A DNA stretch of 48,219 nucleotides from Succinivibrio dextrinosolvens DSM 3072 (GCF_900167015.1 NZ_FUXX01000018.1:1-48219), one strand, 5' to 3'. Counted from the stretch's first letter, positions 1 through 8,659 are shown. The notes: generated from the letters alone by a model not told the origin. A program made the numbers and translations.

Positions 1-484
1 TAAAAATAGAGATAATTGTTCCATGGTTTTCTTGTTTAATTCTTTGATTTTGAACACATTAATTATATTAAACAGAAAACCATAAATCAATTAATTCCTT
101 TCAAATCAACCACATTTCAACCTTTTCACAAAAATCCAATTTTACGGATAAAACAATTGCAAAATATCAGAATAAAGCTCCGTATATTTTATTAACACAT
201 TGATCTATATATCAAATTTTTAAAGAACTTTTTATGCTGAACTAATTCAGCAACGGATCGCAACTGGTAACAGTTGCATATCCTTTAATTTATGAGGATC
301 CTAGAATAAATTTCTTAAGATCCTAGGTATGATTAAATTTTTAACCTTTTGACTTTTTGTAAAAAAAATTAATAAAAAATGCACGATAATCACATTATTG
401 GGATTAACTTCTTGATACTACGTGTTTTTGACCTAATCTTCAAATACATGAATATGATTTTGAGTGTATGTGTGGGTGATTATC
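1..484. other. Non-coding leader region with short repeats
   Basis: No convincing coding sequence is visible in this AT-rich stretch. Two small structures can be seen. One is a perfect inverted repeat, GCAACTG / CAGTTGC with a 4-base loop, at 260-277. The other is a direct repeat of GATCCTAG at 297-304 and 319-326. They may be operator or promoter elements for the small gene at 485, but nothing identifies a regulator. Confidence 0.5.
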
Positions 485-769
485 ATGAAAGGCTTGGTTA
501 TTTGTGTTGCTGCAGTGATTATGTCTGGCTCTTCCTATGCTGCAACACTGTTCGAAAACAGTGGAATGTCTTTTAGTTCTGATTACCATGTTTATACAGA
601 GATGAATAACGAGAAATATTCTGAAACTGGTTTTGCTCAGAATCAGTCTTTTCTTCAGTTTGATCTGTTTGGCGTAAACAGTATCATTTCAAACTGTGAT
701 TCAAATGGTAACTGTCTGGTTCAGAAGAGTGATAAGTCTGAGAATCCGGAGATTAAGTCTATTAACTGA
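485..769 (+). CDS. Small secreted protein, possibly a truncated porin
   Basis: This 94-residue protein has a clear Sec signal peptide: a short basic start (MKG), a hydrophobic core, and a likely cut after SSYA at residue 19. The mature part begins ATLFENSG and is polar, with the short cysteine pair CDSNGNC near residues 72-78. An in-frame ATG exists at 464, but the start at 485 places the signal peptide exactly at the N terminus. The mature start and the aromatic-rich pattern resemble the first strands of a Gram-negative porin, yet the protein is far too short to be one. It could be a porin remnant or an unrelated periplasmic peptide. A terminator-like hairpin follows at 814. Confidence 0.5.
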   Translation: MKGLVICVAAVIMSGSSYAATLFENSGMSFSSDYHVYTEMNNEKYSETGFAQNQSFLQFDLFGVNSIISNCDSNGNCLVQKSDKSENPEIKSIN

Positions 770-813
770 TCTCATTATTGTACGAGCTACACATATCTAA
801 CTTCATCGACAAT

Positions 814-843
814 AAAGGCCAGGGAAGAGTTTTGGCCTTTTAT
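814..843 (+). terminator. Rho-independent terminator after the small secreted gene
   Basis: A perfect 8-bp inverted repeat, AAAGGCCA (814-821) and TGGCCTTT (833-840), has an 11-base loop and ends in a T-rich tract. It lies 45 bp beyond the stop of the gene at 485-769. The A-rich left flank could also let it act on the minus strand for the lipoprotein gene ending at 874. Confidence 0.65.
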
Positions 844-873
844 ATTGGTAATCTTTAAATATAGAATATCTTA

Positions 874-1272
874 CTAGTTTATAGTCTCGTTCTTTAAGCT
901 TCTATCGATTGCAATCTTCAGGTTAGTAACCCAGGTATTGTATCGATTGTGGATTTCATTTCTAGCTCTGTTTTCAAGTAATCCAAATGACTCAACCAGG
1001 CTGATTGTGTAATTTGACTTATCAAAATCAATTCTTACTGTGGCTGCTACGCTGCTTTTAACCATCTTAGCTTCTACAGCAGTACCAGAAACCTGAGTAA
1101 CATCCCAATCATAGGCTGTACAGCCGTTCTTGATTGCAGACTGAACCTGCTTTGTAGTAAGTCCCGCAGGAATTGCTCCGCCAGGGGTCATAATAGGCTG
1201 ATGTTTGTAGGCACAACCAACAAGAGTAATAGCACATAAAATGTAGGTGATGATTTTATATAAAGATTTCAT
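874..1272 (-). CDS. Small lipoprotein of unknown function
   Basis: This 132-residue protein has a lipoprotein signal peptide: a basic N terminus (MKSLYK), a hydrophobic core, and the lipobox LVGC with the acylated cysteine at residue 20. The mature part is mostly polar. The residue after the cysteine is alanine, not aspartate, so transport to the outer membrane is expected. I do not recognise the family. The region around residues 50-100 (IKNGCTAYDWDV and the following strands) resembles small periplasmic alpha/beta lipoproteins, but this is only an impression. The start at 1272 is preceded by a GAGG ribosome-binding site. It is separated from flgE by about 240 bp that include the flgE terminator, so it is probably transcribed alone. 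Confidence 0.7.
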   Translation of the reverse strand: MKSLYKIITYILCAITLVGCAYKHQPIMTPGGAIPAGLTTKQVQSAIKNGCTAYDWDVTQVSGTAVEAKMVKSSVAATVRIDFDKSNYTISLVESFGLLENRARNEIHNRYNTWVTNLKIAIDRSLKNETIN

Positions 1273-1448
1273 AAGAACCTCATTGTGAATTTTATATAAC
1301 CACTATGGTATGTAGTACTCATGACATTTTAAGGTTAAATAGTTAGATTCATAGTATTGAGTATATTTTTTGTGAAATGTGCGTTAGTTATTTTTCAAAA
1401 AGCCGTAGAGGATCTTAGATTGGAGTGAATCTGATTGGGGTAGAACCT

Positions 1449-1477
1449 TAAAAAGGCCTCACTTGTGAAAGTGAGGC
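1449..1477 (-). terminator. Rho-independent terminator of flgE
   Basis: A perfect 9-bp stem, GCCTCACTT (1456-1464) and AAGTGAGGC (1469-1477), has a 4-base loop. Read on the minus strand it is followed by a run of five T. It sits about 35 bp past the flgE stop codon and marks that gene as monocistronic. Confidence 0.85.
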
Positions 1478-1509
1478 GAACTATCTAAAAGAGAAACTTG
1501 AGTTACTTA

Positions 1510-3000
1510 TTATCTAATGCTTAGGATTGAGTCCATTGCAGTATTCTGTGTCTGCAGAGCCTGAGCATTTGCCTGATATGTTCTCTGTGCAATCAGAAGG
1601 TCAACCAGTTCTGATGCCAGTTCAACATTTGACAGCTCAAGGTTTGCGCCCTTGATTGCACCTGCCATACCAACGTTTGCTTGAGCAGCAGTAGCTTCAC
1701 CTGAGTTAATGGACTGTTTCCACTGGGTATCACCAATCTTGATTAAGCCCTGTGGGTTTGAGAATGTGGCCATCGCAACTTTTGAAATTGGCTGTGTTCT
1801 ACCATTGGTATACGCAGCAAGGATAATACCGTTATCATCTACCTCAACATTTTCCAGAATACCAGTTGCATAACCGTCAGTACTTACACTTGTTACAGAA
1901 AACTTGGAGCTTCCGTACTGGGATAGATCCAGCTGAATATTCAGATCCTGTGATGGATCAACACCGCTTCCCATTGCGGAAGATAATGAATATGTTGCTC
2001 GATCACCACTCTTATATTTTTCTGATTTGATGTTGGTTATATTAATTGATCCTGGTATTTGTCCTGTTATATCTCCAGTGGTTTCATCTGTAACTAGAGA
2101 GCCGTTTGATGCAAAAACTAACTGAATTCCATACAGAGTTGGATCCTTTGGATAAATTGAGGATGATGTATCTGTAATATTGAATTCAGCTCCGCCATGT
2201 ACATCAACAGGAGAACCATCCACATACAGAACTACATTCCATACAGTTGCATCAGGTGTATCTAAGACTCCTGTGAGAGGATCTGATGTTGTTGATGGAT
2301 TTGTATGATCCTTTTGGAAATAGTATGTTAATGTATGGGCTCCGCCAAGAGAATCATAAATGGTCTGTGAAGTAGCTGCGGTATAAGTTTCTGAATTATT
2401 TGGATCAAAACTCGTCATTGCAGATGTTGTAGATTTGAAATCAGCAGCATATTTTCCATGTGCTTCTGCCTTTGCAGGTAGATTTGCAATCAGCTCTGCT
2501 TTAGATGATTGTTTAGGAGCACCTGTATCAGATGGGATCTTAATTGCATGTGTTGACATAATATCCAGATTGGTAACATTACCATCCTTGTCTACATCGT
2601 ATCCCTGCAGATAATCACCCATAGCTGTCACAATGAAACCATCCTTATTCAGCTCAAATGCTCCGTTACGGGTATATGAACGGTCACCGACCTCACTGGT
2701 GGTATCATAGTTTTCATTGTTGGCAAGAACAAAGAAACCGTTGCCGCTGATTGCCATATCAAGGTTGTTACCAGTATCACCGGATAGAGAGCCCTGAGTG
2801 AACTGCTGGGCTACGGTAGTTGTGGTAACACCCATACCGGTTGCAGTCTTGGCACTGGTGAAAACGGAATTTGCGTAAATATCGGCAAACTCGGCACGTG
2901 ACTTCTTAAAGCCGTAAGAGTTTGCGTTAGCAATGTTATTAGAAGTTGTATCAAGATACTTCTGTGAACCTCTAATACCTGAAATTGATGTATTAAACAT
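1510..3000 (-). CDS. flgE: Flagellar hook protein FlgE
   Basis: FlgE polymerises into the flagellar hook, the flexible joint between rod and filament. The 496-residue protein has the conserved rod/hook N terminus (SNNIANANSYGFKKSR, about residues 20-35). It also has the FlgE/F/G core motif DMAISGNGFFV at about residue 80 and the matching C-terminal helix with NVELASELVDLLIAQRTYQANA. Its length and large variable middle domain fit FlgE better than FlgF or FlgG, which are about 250 residues. It is unusual in standing alone: no other flagellar gene lies in this window, it has its own terminator, and it has a sigma-54 promoter upstream at 3096-3111. It is divergent from queC. Confidence 0.93.
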   Translation of the reverse strand: MFNTSISGIRGSQKYLDTTSNNIANANSYGFKKSRAEFADIYANSVFTSAKTATGMGVTTTTVAQQFTQGSLSGDTGNNLDMAISGNGFFVLANNENYDTTSEVGDRSYTRNGAFELNKDGFIVTAMGDYLQGYDVDKDGNVTNLDIMSTHAIKIPSDTGAPKQSSKAELIANLPAKAEAHGKYAADFKSTTSAMTSFDPNNSETYTAATSQTIYDSLGGAHTLTYYFQKDHTNPSTTSDPLTGVLDTPDATVWNVVLYVDGSPVDVHGGAEFNITDTSSSIYPKDPTLYGIQLVFASNGSLVTDETTGDITGQIPGSINITNIKSEKYKSGDRATYSLSSAMGSGVDPSQDLNIQLDLSQYGSSKFSVTSVSTDGYATGILENVEVDDNGIILAAYTNGRTQPISKVAMATFSNPQGLIKIGDTQWKQSINSGEATAAQANVGMAGAIKGANLELSNVELASELVDLLIAQRTYQANAQALQTQNTAMDSILSIR

Positions 3001-3095
3001 AACGTTTCTCCATTTAATTTAGATAGATTTTATTTTTTTCTCTCTGAGCTTTTTTATGCTTATGTGGCTTATAGCCTTATTTTTAGTTACTAAAT

Positions 3096-3111
3096 AGCAA
3101 AAGCTGTGCCA
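3096..3111 (-). promoter_or_regulatory. Sigma-54 (RpoN) promoter of flgE
   Basis: Read on the minus strand the sequence is TGGCACAGCTTTTGCT. This matches the -24/-12 consensus TGGCACG-N4-TTGCW at every position except one (A for G at position 7), with the required 10-bp GG-to-GC spacing. Transcription would start near 3084, giving a leader of about 85 bases before the flgE ATG. In polar-flagellate gammaproteobacteria hook genes are commonly controlled by RpoN with an enhancer-binding protein such as FlrC. That assignment is inferred here. Confidence 0.8.
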
Positions 3112-3172
3112 AATAAAAATATGTAAATATCTATCTGAAAAATAAGATTTTTATTTTATAAAACCATACGTT

Positions 3173-3188
3173 TTGCCACTTGTGGCAA
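3173..3188. promoter_or_regulatory. Palindrome upstream of flgE, possible enhancer-binding site
   Basis: The sequence TTGCCAC-TT-GTGGCAA is a perfect 7-bp inverted repeat. Its centre lies about 95 bp upstream of the predicted flgE transcription start, which is a typical distance for a sigma-54 activator site. It also lies about 75 bp upstream of queC and could instead serve that gene. Confidence 0.4.
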
Positions 3189-3256
3189 TGCTTTTTAATA
3201 AAAATGATTACTGTTTTGCCGGTATTAACTAGTAAAATAATGGGAGGAGATTGATT

Positions 3257-3967
3257 ATGAAAAAAGCTTTAGTTGTATTTTCCGGTGGACAGGATAGCTC
3301 AACCTGCCTTTATTATGCGGTTAAGAATTATGATGCGGTTTATACTATTGGTTTCAAGTATGGGCAGCGACATGAGATTGAGCTTAAGTGCAGACAGGAA
3401 TTTTTAGAAGCATTAAAGAGTTTTGATAAAGAAGCCAAAGACAAGCTTATTGAGGATAAGGTTGTTGATATGATGGCTTTAAAGACTCTCACCAACTCTG
3501 CGCTAACAAAAGAGAGTGGGGAATATGTAATGGATGAGAAGAACTCACTTCCTACATCATTTGTGCCTGGCCGTAACCTTATATTTCTCTGTTATGCGGC
3601 AAGCTATGCCTACAGTGTAGGCGCTGATACCATTATCTCAGGTGTTGGGCAGGCAGATTATTCAGGATATCCAGACTGCAGAGAGTCTACTCTTAAGGCT
3701 ATGGAGACAGCTATAAACCTTGGAATGGAGAGTAATATAAAACTTCTATCTCCTCTGATGCATCTTACAAAGGGGGAAACCTTTAAACTTGCATATGATT
3801 TAGGCGGGGATGATTTTGTAAGAATGATTGTAGAGAAAACTCATACCTGCTATGAAGGCAGCCATGATGTTTTGCATGCATGGGGGTATGGCTGTGGAGA
3901 GTGTCCCTCATGTCTTTTAAGAAAAAGAGGATATGAGGATTATCTGAAACTAAGAGGAAAGCTGTAA
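3257..3967 (+). CDS. queC: 7-cyano-7-deazaguanine synthase QueC
   Basis: QueC converts 7-carboxy-7-deazaguanine, ATP and ammonia to preQ0, the precursor of queuosine in tRNA. The protein has the N-type ATP pyrophosphatase loop SGGQDSST at about residues 10-17. It also has the core motif SFVPGRNLIFL and the zinc site C-x7-C-x2-C-x2-C near the C terminus (CYEGS to CGECPSC), as in the family. The ATG at 3257 is chosen over an in-frame TTG at 3251 because a strong GGAGG lies 9 bases before it. The length of 236 residues is normal. No other queuosine gene is adjacent. A perfect 20-bp palindrome follows at 3988. Confidence 0.95.
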   Translation: MKKALVVFSGGQDSSTCLYYAVKNYDAVYTIGFKYGQRHEIELKCRQEFLEALKSFDKEAKDKLIEDKVVDMMALKTLTNSALTKESGEYVMDEKNSLPTSFVPGRNLIFLCYAASYAYSVGADTIISGVGQADYSGYPDCRESTLKAMETAINLGMESNIKLLSPLMHLTKGETFKLAYDLGGDDFVRMIVEKTHTCYEGSHDVLHAWGYGCGECPSCLLRKRGYEDYLKLRGKL

Positions 3968-3987
3968 CTCCTTTTGTCTATACAAAT

Positions 3988-4007
3988 GAGACGTCATATG
4001 ACGTCTC
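3988..4007. repeat. Perfect 20-bp palindrome between convergent queC and rnfE
   Basis: The sequence GAGACGTCATATGACGTCTC reads the same on both strands. It lies between the stops of queC (3967) and rnfE (4057). As RNA it would form a 9-bp stem with a minimal loop on either strand. No T-run follows on either side, so it is not a classical intrinsic terminator. It may still act as a bidirectional transcript end or be a protein-binding site. Confidence 0.6.
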
Positions 4008-4056
4008 GATATACCCTTACAAAAACAAATCTAATTATCCAGTTCAAATACTGCTA

Positions 4057-4791
4057 TCAGTTCTGAATTGACTTGATCTTAAAGCTGTTCTCTATCTTGT
4101 GACGCTTGAAGTTCTGCATGAAATTCTTAAGTGCAATCATAAAAGCCAGTACAAAGAATCCTCCTGGTGGAAGAATAGCTACCATCAGAGTGTAGTCTGA
4201 TTGAATAAAGCTGCATTCAAGTGCTTCTCCAAAGCTTCCAAAAAGCTTTGATGCTCCCATAAACAAGGTTCCCTGACCTACAATTTCACGAACCGCACCT
4301 AGTACAAATAAAACAAGACCAAAGCCAATACCGGTTCCTACGGCATCAGCTAATGATAGTAATGGTCCGTTACGGCTTGCAAAAGCTTCTGCTCTGCCCA
4401 TGATGATACAGTTGGTAACAATCAGGGCAAGATAGATTCCAAGCTGTGAATTCAGGTCTGGGAAATATGCCTCTATATAGAATTTTACAACTGTAACTAA
4501 GGTTGCAATGAAGAGTACATAGATAGGAATTCTAACCTCTTTGAAAATAAATCTGCGAATAAGTGAAATAATCACTGAGCTGGCACATACAACTATAAGA
4601 GTAGCAAGGCCAAGACCGATTGCAGATACAGCAGAGGTTGTAACAGCAAGAAGAGGGCAGAGACCTAACAGCTGACAAAGACCTGGATTATTGGACCAGA
4701 TTCCTTCAAACAGGATTTTTAATAGTGACGCTTTAGTTGAAATTTTAACTTTCTTTTTTGTACCTTCAACATTATCAATCTTGTTTGTCAT
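4057..4791 (-). CDS. rnfE: Rnf complex subunit RnfE (RsxE)
   Basis: RnfE is an integral membrane subunit of the Rnf ion-translocating ferredoxin:NAD oxidoreductase (also called Rsx, the SoxR-reducing complex). The 244-residue protein has about six hydrophobic helices. It carries the RnfA/RnfE family signature NNPGLCQLLGLCPLLAV at about residues 34-50 and the paired motif LIVTNCIIMGRAEAFA near residue 125. These hold the cysteines thought to ligate the intramembrane iron-sulfur centre shared with RnfA. It is the last gene of the operon, and its start overlaps the rnfG stop by one base, which suggests translational coupling. Confidence 0.95.
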   Translation of the reverse strand: MTNKIDNVEGTKKKVKISTKASLLKILFEGIWSNNPGLCQLLGLCPLLAVTTSAVSAIGLGLATLIVVCASSVIISLIRRFIFKEVRIPIYVLFIATLVTVVKFYIEAYFPDLNSQLGIYLALIVTNCIIMGRAEAFASRNGPLLSLADAVGTGIGFGLVLFVLGAVREIVGQGTLFMGASKLFGSFGEALECSFIQSDYTLMVAILPPGGFFVLAFMIALKNFMQNFKRHKIENSFKIKSIQN

Positions 4792-5462
4792 TACTTCACC
4801 TTACATTTCTTGAGTGAGTAGATATCAATAGACTCTAATTCTTTTAACGCTTTGGAGGTAGCAATTACAGTTGCTCTTGAGGTAACAGTTGAGCCTGTAA
4901 TAAAGTCAAAGTCGCCACCGTTCTTTTTTACATCCCAGTTTGCATCAGAAAGAGAATGTCCTGACAGCTGATCAAGAAAATCTCCATGATCTCTATCAAC
5001 CTTATCTCCTAAACCAGGAGTTTCCTGGGAAAAATAGATATCGGTTTTATAGACTTTTTTATCAGCAGTAAATCCACCAATCATAATCAGCGGATCAGAG
5101 TAGCCTAATGATGTTGAATAGGTCAGAACATAGCCTTTGATTTCAAGATCCTTTGATGCAACATAAATTTTCTGATTATGTCCGACATTTTTACTTTTGG
5201 GAATTGAATAGCAGGTGAGCCTGATGTTGTTTCCCTGAGCCTCATCCGGCAGGAGCATACTGATTTTTGCCTTGAGACCTGAGTTCTTGTTGTTCTCTCG
5301 TAATTCCTCTGTGCTCTGTGCTGTATACATGATCAGACCAACACATAATGATGAGACAAATGCAAGGCTTAAGCCTGACAGAATAGCTCTGGCATTTCTT
5401 GAAAACTTATGCTGTTTTTCTTTGTTATTAGAGTTCAGAACTGTTTCAATATTCTTATTCAT
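4791..5462 (-). CDS. rnfG: Rnf complex subunit RnfG (RsxG), FMN-binding
   Basis: RnfG is a periplasmic electron-carrying subunit with covalently bound FMN and one N-terminal membrane anchor (hydrophobic about residues 27-47). The 223-residue protein carries the flavinylation motif DFITGST at residues 186-192, in which Thr192 is the predicted FMN attachment site. The usual motif is D-x-x-S/T-G-A-T, so the alanine is replaced by serine here. The N terminus has an extra polar extension of about 20 residues. The gene shares one base with both rnfD upstream and rnfE downstream. Confidence 0.94.
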   Translation of the reverse strand: MNKNIETVLNSNNKEKQHKFSRNARAILSGLSLAFVSSLCVGLIMYTAQSTEELRENNKNSGLKAKISMLLPDEAQGNNIRLTCYSIPKSKNVGHNQKIYVASKDLEIKGYVLTYSTSLGYSDPLIMIGGFTADKKVYKTDIYFSQETPGLGDKVDRDHGDFLDQLSGHSLSDANWDVKKNGGDFDFITGSTVTSRATVIATSKALKELESIDIYSLKKCKVK

Positions 5463-6613
5463 TATTGAAATCCTCCCTTTATATAACCTACGCCATAAGG
5501 TCTTCGAGAGGTTAAAACATCAATTAAAGGTGCGCATGCATTGCCAAGAAGTACAGCGAATGCAACTGCATCTGAGTATGAGCCGAAGGCTCTTAGAATT
5601 ACGATTAAGAATGCAACAAATATAGAGAAGTATATTCTTCCTCTGGATGTACCTGCATTGGTAACCGGATCGGTAATAATAAAGAAGGCTGCCAGCATGG
5701 TACCGCCAAAGAGCAGTCCATCTTCAAGCGGCAGGAAGTTTCCTGGGAAGTAATGATTCAGTACCCACTGGAATAAGGCAAATGCAGTAAAGAATGCTAC
5801 TACCATGCGAAGGATAATAATCTTAAAGGCAAAGAGAATCATACCGCCTATGATATATGCTACAGCCAATGCAACATAGGCTTTGTAGTTTCCTAAGGTA
5901 AAGTCGTGACCTGGCAGCAGATCAAGAGTAGAGGTTTTACGTGCTGACTTGATATTCTCAAGGTAGGTAGCACCTGAGAAACTGTCAACAATTGAGCTGA
6001 TACTTAAATCATTGTCATCTTCATGAGAGTTCTCTGAAAGGTTCAGTCCTTCAACAAGATTTCTAAGATTAACTGGATCTGCCTTTTCAAAAATAACCTT
6101 TTCTGTTGCTGACATGGTTGCCTGAGTATAGGCGGCAGGAGCTGGTACAATCCAGGAATTACTCATTGCGGCAGGGCATGAGATAACTATAAAGATAAAG
6201 CCTGCCATGGCAGGATTGAAGATGTTATGTCCAAGACCGCCGAATACAGATTTAACCACAATGATTGCAAACACAGTTGCTACAACGGTGTAATAGCACT
6301 GCAGCAGTGGAGGAAGTGTAAATGCAAGAATCAGTGCGGTAACTGTAGCTGAGAGATCGCCAACAGCTATTGACAGCTTGCGATGACGCAGCAGGGCAAC
6401 AATGGTCTCACAGATAAGCGCTGTAATTTCACAGATTAGAAACTGCCAGATAATGCCGTAGCCAAAGTAATAAACCTGAACACATAATGCAGGCAGCAGG
6501 GCAAAAATCACACAGCCCATAATCAGCTGAGTGGTCATTTTGCCTTTTAGGTGAGGTGCAGTTTCTGTACCTAGAGTATTTTTTACTACACCCTGTGACT
6601 GAGTAATATTCAT
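5462..6613 (-). CDS. rnfD: Rnf complex subunit RnfD (RsxD), FMN-binding
   Basis: RnfD is an integral membrane flavoprotein of the Rnf complex and part of the ion path. The 383-residue protein has multiple hydrophobic helices and belongs to the NqrB/RnfD family. Conserved segments include GGLGHNIFNPAMAGF at about residues 125-139. The covalent FMN motif is SFSGAT with predicted attachment at Thr216. FGGTMLAAFFIITDP lies near the C-terminal half. An acidic, serine-rich loop precedes the FMN motif (about residues 193-205, NSHEDDND). It lies 22 bp downstream of rnfC and overlaps rnfG by one base. Confidence 0.95.
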   Translation of the reverse strand: MNITQSQGVVKNTLGTETAPHLKGKMTTQLIMGCVIFALLPALCVQVYYFGYGIIWQFLICEITALICETIVALLRHRKLSIAVGDLSATVTALILAFTLPPLLQCYYTVVATVFAIIVVKSVFGGLGHNIFNPAMAGFIFIVISCPAAMSNSWIVPAPAAYTQATMSATEKVIFEKADPVNLRNLVEGLNLSENSHEDDNDLSISSIVDSFSGATYLENIKSARKTSTLDLLPGHDFTLGNYKAYVALAVAYIIGGMILFAFKIIILRMVVAFFTAFALFQWVLNHYFPGNFLPLEDGLLFGGTMLAAFFIITDPVTNAGTSRGRIYFSIFVAFLIVILRAFGSYSDAVAFAVLLGNACAPLIDVLTSRRPYGVGYIKGGFQ

Positions 6614-6635
6614 AATAAAGATCTTCTGTTAATTC

Positions 6636-8657
6636 TTATATTATCTTTTTGAACGTAATGTTTTTTTTCCTGAAAATATCCGGAAGAATATTAACTTCTT
6701 TCTTATCCTCCTGAGCTGACATCAGTACAGAAGGAATAACCTTTTTAGGCTCAGGATTATGTAGTCTGTCATCTGGAGGTAGTCCAACCAGTTTTGGCTC
6801 TGCAGTCTCTGTCTTTGCTGCCTCATGGTAGGTTACAGTTAACTCTTCAAGTCTTACGGTAGCACCTTTCTTTAGAGCCTGTGGTAGAATCTTCTTCTCC
6901 TCAAGCTGTGCATTTGCTACCTGCTGTTCAATTGTATTTTCAGGTATCTCACTGACTGCTGCAGGTTTTTCAATGTGTCCCTGATGCTTGGCAATAGCAA
7001 TTGCCTTATCCTGATTATCTTTCAGTCGCTTGATGTTGGAGGCGTCATCCACTCCAGCCTTAGCCTGCTGCTGTTTCTGCGCAAGAATAGCCTCCTTACG
7101 CTCACGAGCTTTTGCTTTTGCCTCCTCTAAGGCCTTTGCGCGTGCAACTGCAAGCTCCTCTGGAGTCATATTTGCTTCGGCTTCTTTCTGCGCTTTGATT
7201 CTGGCAAGAGCTGCTTCCTTCTTTGCCTGTCTTTCTAATGCTTCAGCCTTTAATCTTTCCTCTTTTTGCTGCATTCTCTGCTTTGCAATCTGATTACGTC
7301 TTTCTGCATCACGAATGTGCATTTCAACAGCCTGTTCATATCTGAACTGCGAGGTCAGAGGTATGTAGGATGGACATACATAGGCACAGGCTCCGCACAG
7401 AGTGCAGTCTCTGATTCCTGCCTTAAGACATGCTGCGTGATTCTTTGCCTTTGATTGGTTGTACATCTGATATGGAACCAGTCTGCTTGGACATACACGG
7501 GCACAGCGACCGCAGCGAATACAGTTTGACTGCTGCCTTAATAAAGGTATCTCATTTACTGTTGGGGCCAGAATACAGTTTGCACTCTTGGTAATAGGTA
7601 CATCAATAGTTGGCAGGGTAAATCCCATCATTGGTCCGCCAAGAATAATTCTCTGGTGAAACTCGGGGTAAAGATGGCAGTTGCTTAAAACAAAGCGCAC
7701 GGAGGTTCCAAGACGAACTCTTACGTTGCCAGTCTTCTTCATGCTCTGACCTGCAACTGTAACCACACGTGAGATTACTGGTATTCCGTCAACAACTGCC
7801 TCTTTTACAGAAAGTACAGTACCAACATTATTTACAACGATACCGCACTCTGAGGTATGTACTGAATAAGGTATCTCAATACCTGTGATAATCTTGATAA
7901 GATTTCTTGCCGCACCTGATGGATACTTGGTTGGAATTACTCTGATATCTGCAATGCCATCACAGGCAGACTGCATGGCTGAGATGGCATGAGGCTTGTT
8001 ATCCTCAATGGCAACAATAGTAATCTTTGGATTCAGAATCTTTTTGATAATCTTAATACCAAGGGCAATATCAGATGCCTGTTCCTGCATGATGCGATCA
8101 TCACAGGTAATTACAGGTTCACATTCTGCTCCGTTGATAATAAGAACATTGCAGCCGGTCTTAGAATCTTCCAAAGCTGATTTTATCTTAAAGTCTGTCT
8201 GGAACTGAGCTCCTCCAAGACCTTCAACACCGTAGTTATGGATTCTCTCTAAAAGTTCTCTGCTGGATTTAAGCTCCCAGTCTTTCATTGGCTCAAGATC
8301 GACACTTTCATCATTGCCGTCCGGCTTGATGGTGATGCAAAGTCCTGTGTATCCGCTTGGATGAGGAAGAACTTCTTTTGAAATTGCGTTAATTGTACCT
8401 GATGTAGAGGCGTGTACTGGAACTAATCTTCCTGAAGCTCTGGTTAGTGGCTGTCCTTTTTTGACATGATCTCCAACATTAACTAGGATCTCTCCATCCT
8501 TACCCAGGTGACGGTCAATTGGAATACATATAATTGATGGAAGTCCAAGATCTTCAATTTTACAATCTGAAGTATCCTTCATTTCTTTTGGCTTGATGCC
8601 GCCAAAGAACTTCCAGATTTTTGCTTTAATTATTTTCTGTAACTGATTTGAGGCCAT
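6636..8657 (-). CDS. rnfC: Rnf complex subunit RnfC (RsxC)
   Basis: RnfC is the peripheral subunit related to the NADH-binding NqrA and complex I 51-kDa proteins, and it exchanges electrons between NADH and the membrane part. The 673-residue protein has a glycine-rich nucleotide region (YGVEGLGGAQF, about residues 142-152). Two [4Fe-4S] ferredoxin motifs follow, CIRCGRCARVCPS and CTLCGACAYVCPS, at about residues 376-430. After residue about 455 it has a long tail of roughly 200 residues rich in Ala, Lys, Glu and Gln, predicted coiled coil. Such tails are known in gammaproteobacterial RsxC and vary in length. The start lies 2 bp after the rnfB stop. Confidence 0.95.
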   Translation of the reverse strand: MASNQLQKIIKAKIWKFFGGIKPKEMKDTSDCKIEDLGLPSIICIPIDRHLGKDGEILVNVGDHVKKGQPLTRASGRLVPVHASTSGTINAISKEVLPHPSGYTGLCITIKPDGNDESVDLEPMKDWELKSSRELLERIHNYGVEGLGGAQFQTDFKIKSALEDSKTGCNVLIINGAECEPVITCDDRIMQEQASDIALGIKIIKKILNPKITIVAIEDNKPHAISAMQSACDGIADIRVIPTKYPSGAARNLIKIITGIEIPYSVHTSECGIVVNNVGTVLSVKEAVVDGIPVISRVVTVAGQSMKKTGNVRVRLGTSVRFVLSNCHLYPEFHQRIILGGPMMGFTLPTIDVPITKSANCILAPTVNEIPLLRQQSNCIRCGRCARVCPSRLVPYQMYNQSKAKNHAACLKAGIRDCTLCGACAYVCPSYIPLTSQFRYEQAVEMHIRDAERRNQIAKQRMQQKEERLKAEALERQAKKEAALARIKAQKEAEANMTPEELAVARAKALEEAKAKARERKEAILAQKQQQAKAGVDDASNIKRLKDNQDKAIAIAKHQGHIEKPAAVSEIPENTIEQQVANAQLEEKKILPQALKKGATVRLEELTVTYHEAAKTETAEPKLVGLPPDDRLHNPEPKKVIPSVLMSAQEDKKEVNILPDIFRKKNITFKKII

Positions 8658-8659
8658 AA

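Noticed and set aside
379-576. Open frame of 65 codons overlapping the small secreted gene
   Set aside because: It is in another frame from the signal-peptide gene at 485, is cysteine-rich in an implausible pattern, and lacks a ribosome-binding site.
5272-5625. Plus-strand open frame of 117 codons across rnfG and rnfD
   Set aside because: It is antisense to two clear genes, spans their junction, and has no domain or good start signal.
7030-7293. Plus-strand open frame of 87 codons opposite rnfC
   Set aside because: It runs antisense to the Ala/Lys/Glu-rich tail of RnfC, whose repetitive codons keep the opposite strand open. Its translation is a low-complexity Ala/Ser/Phe/Cys mix with no ribosome-binding site.
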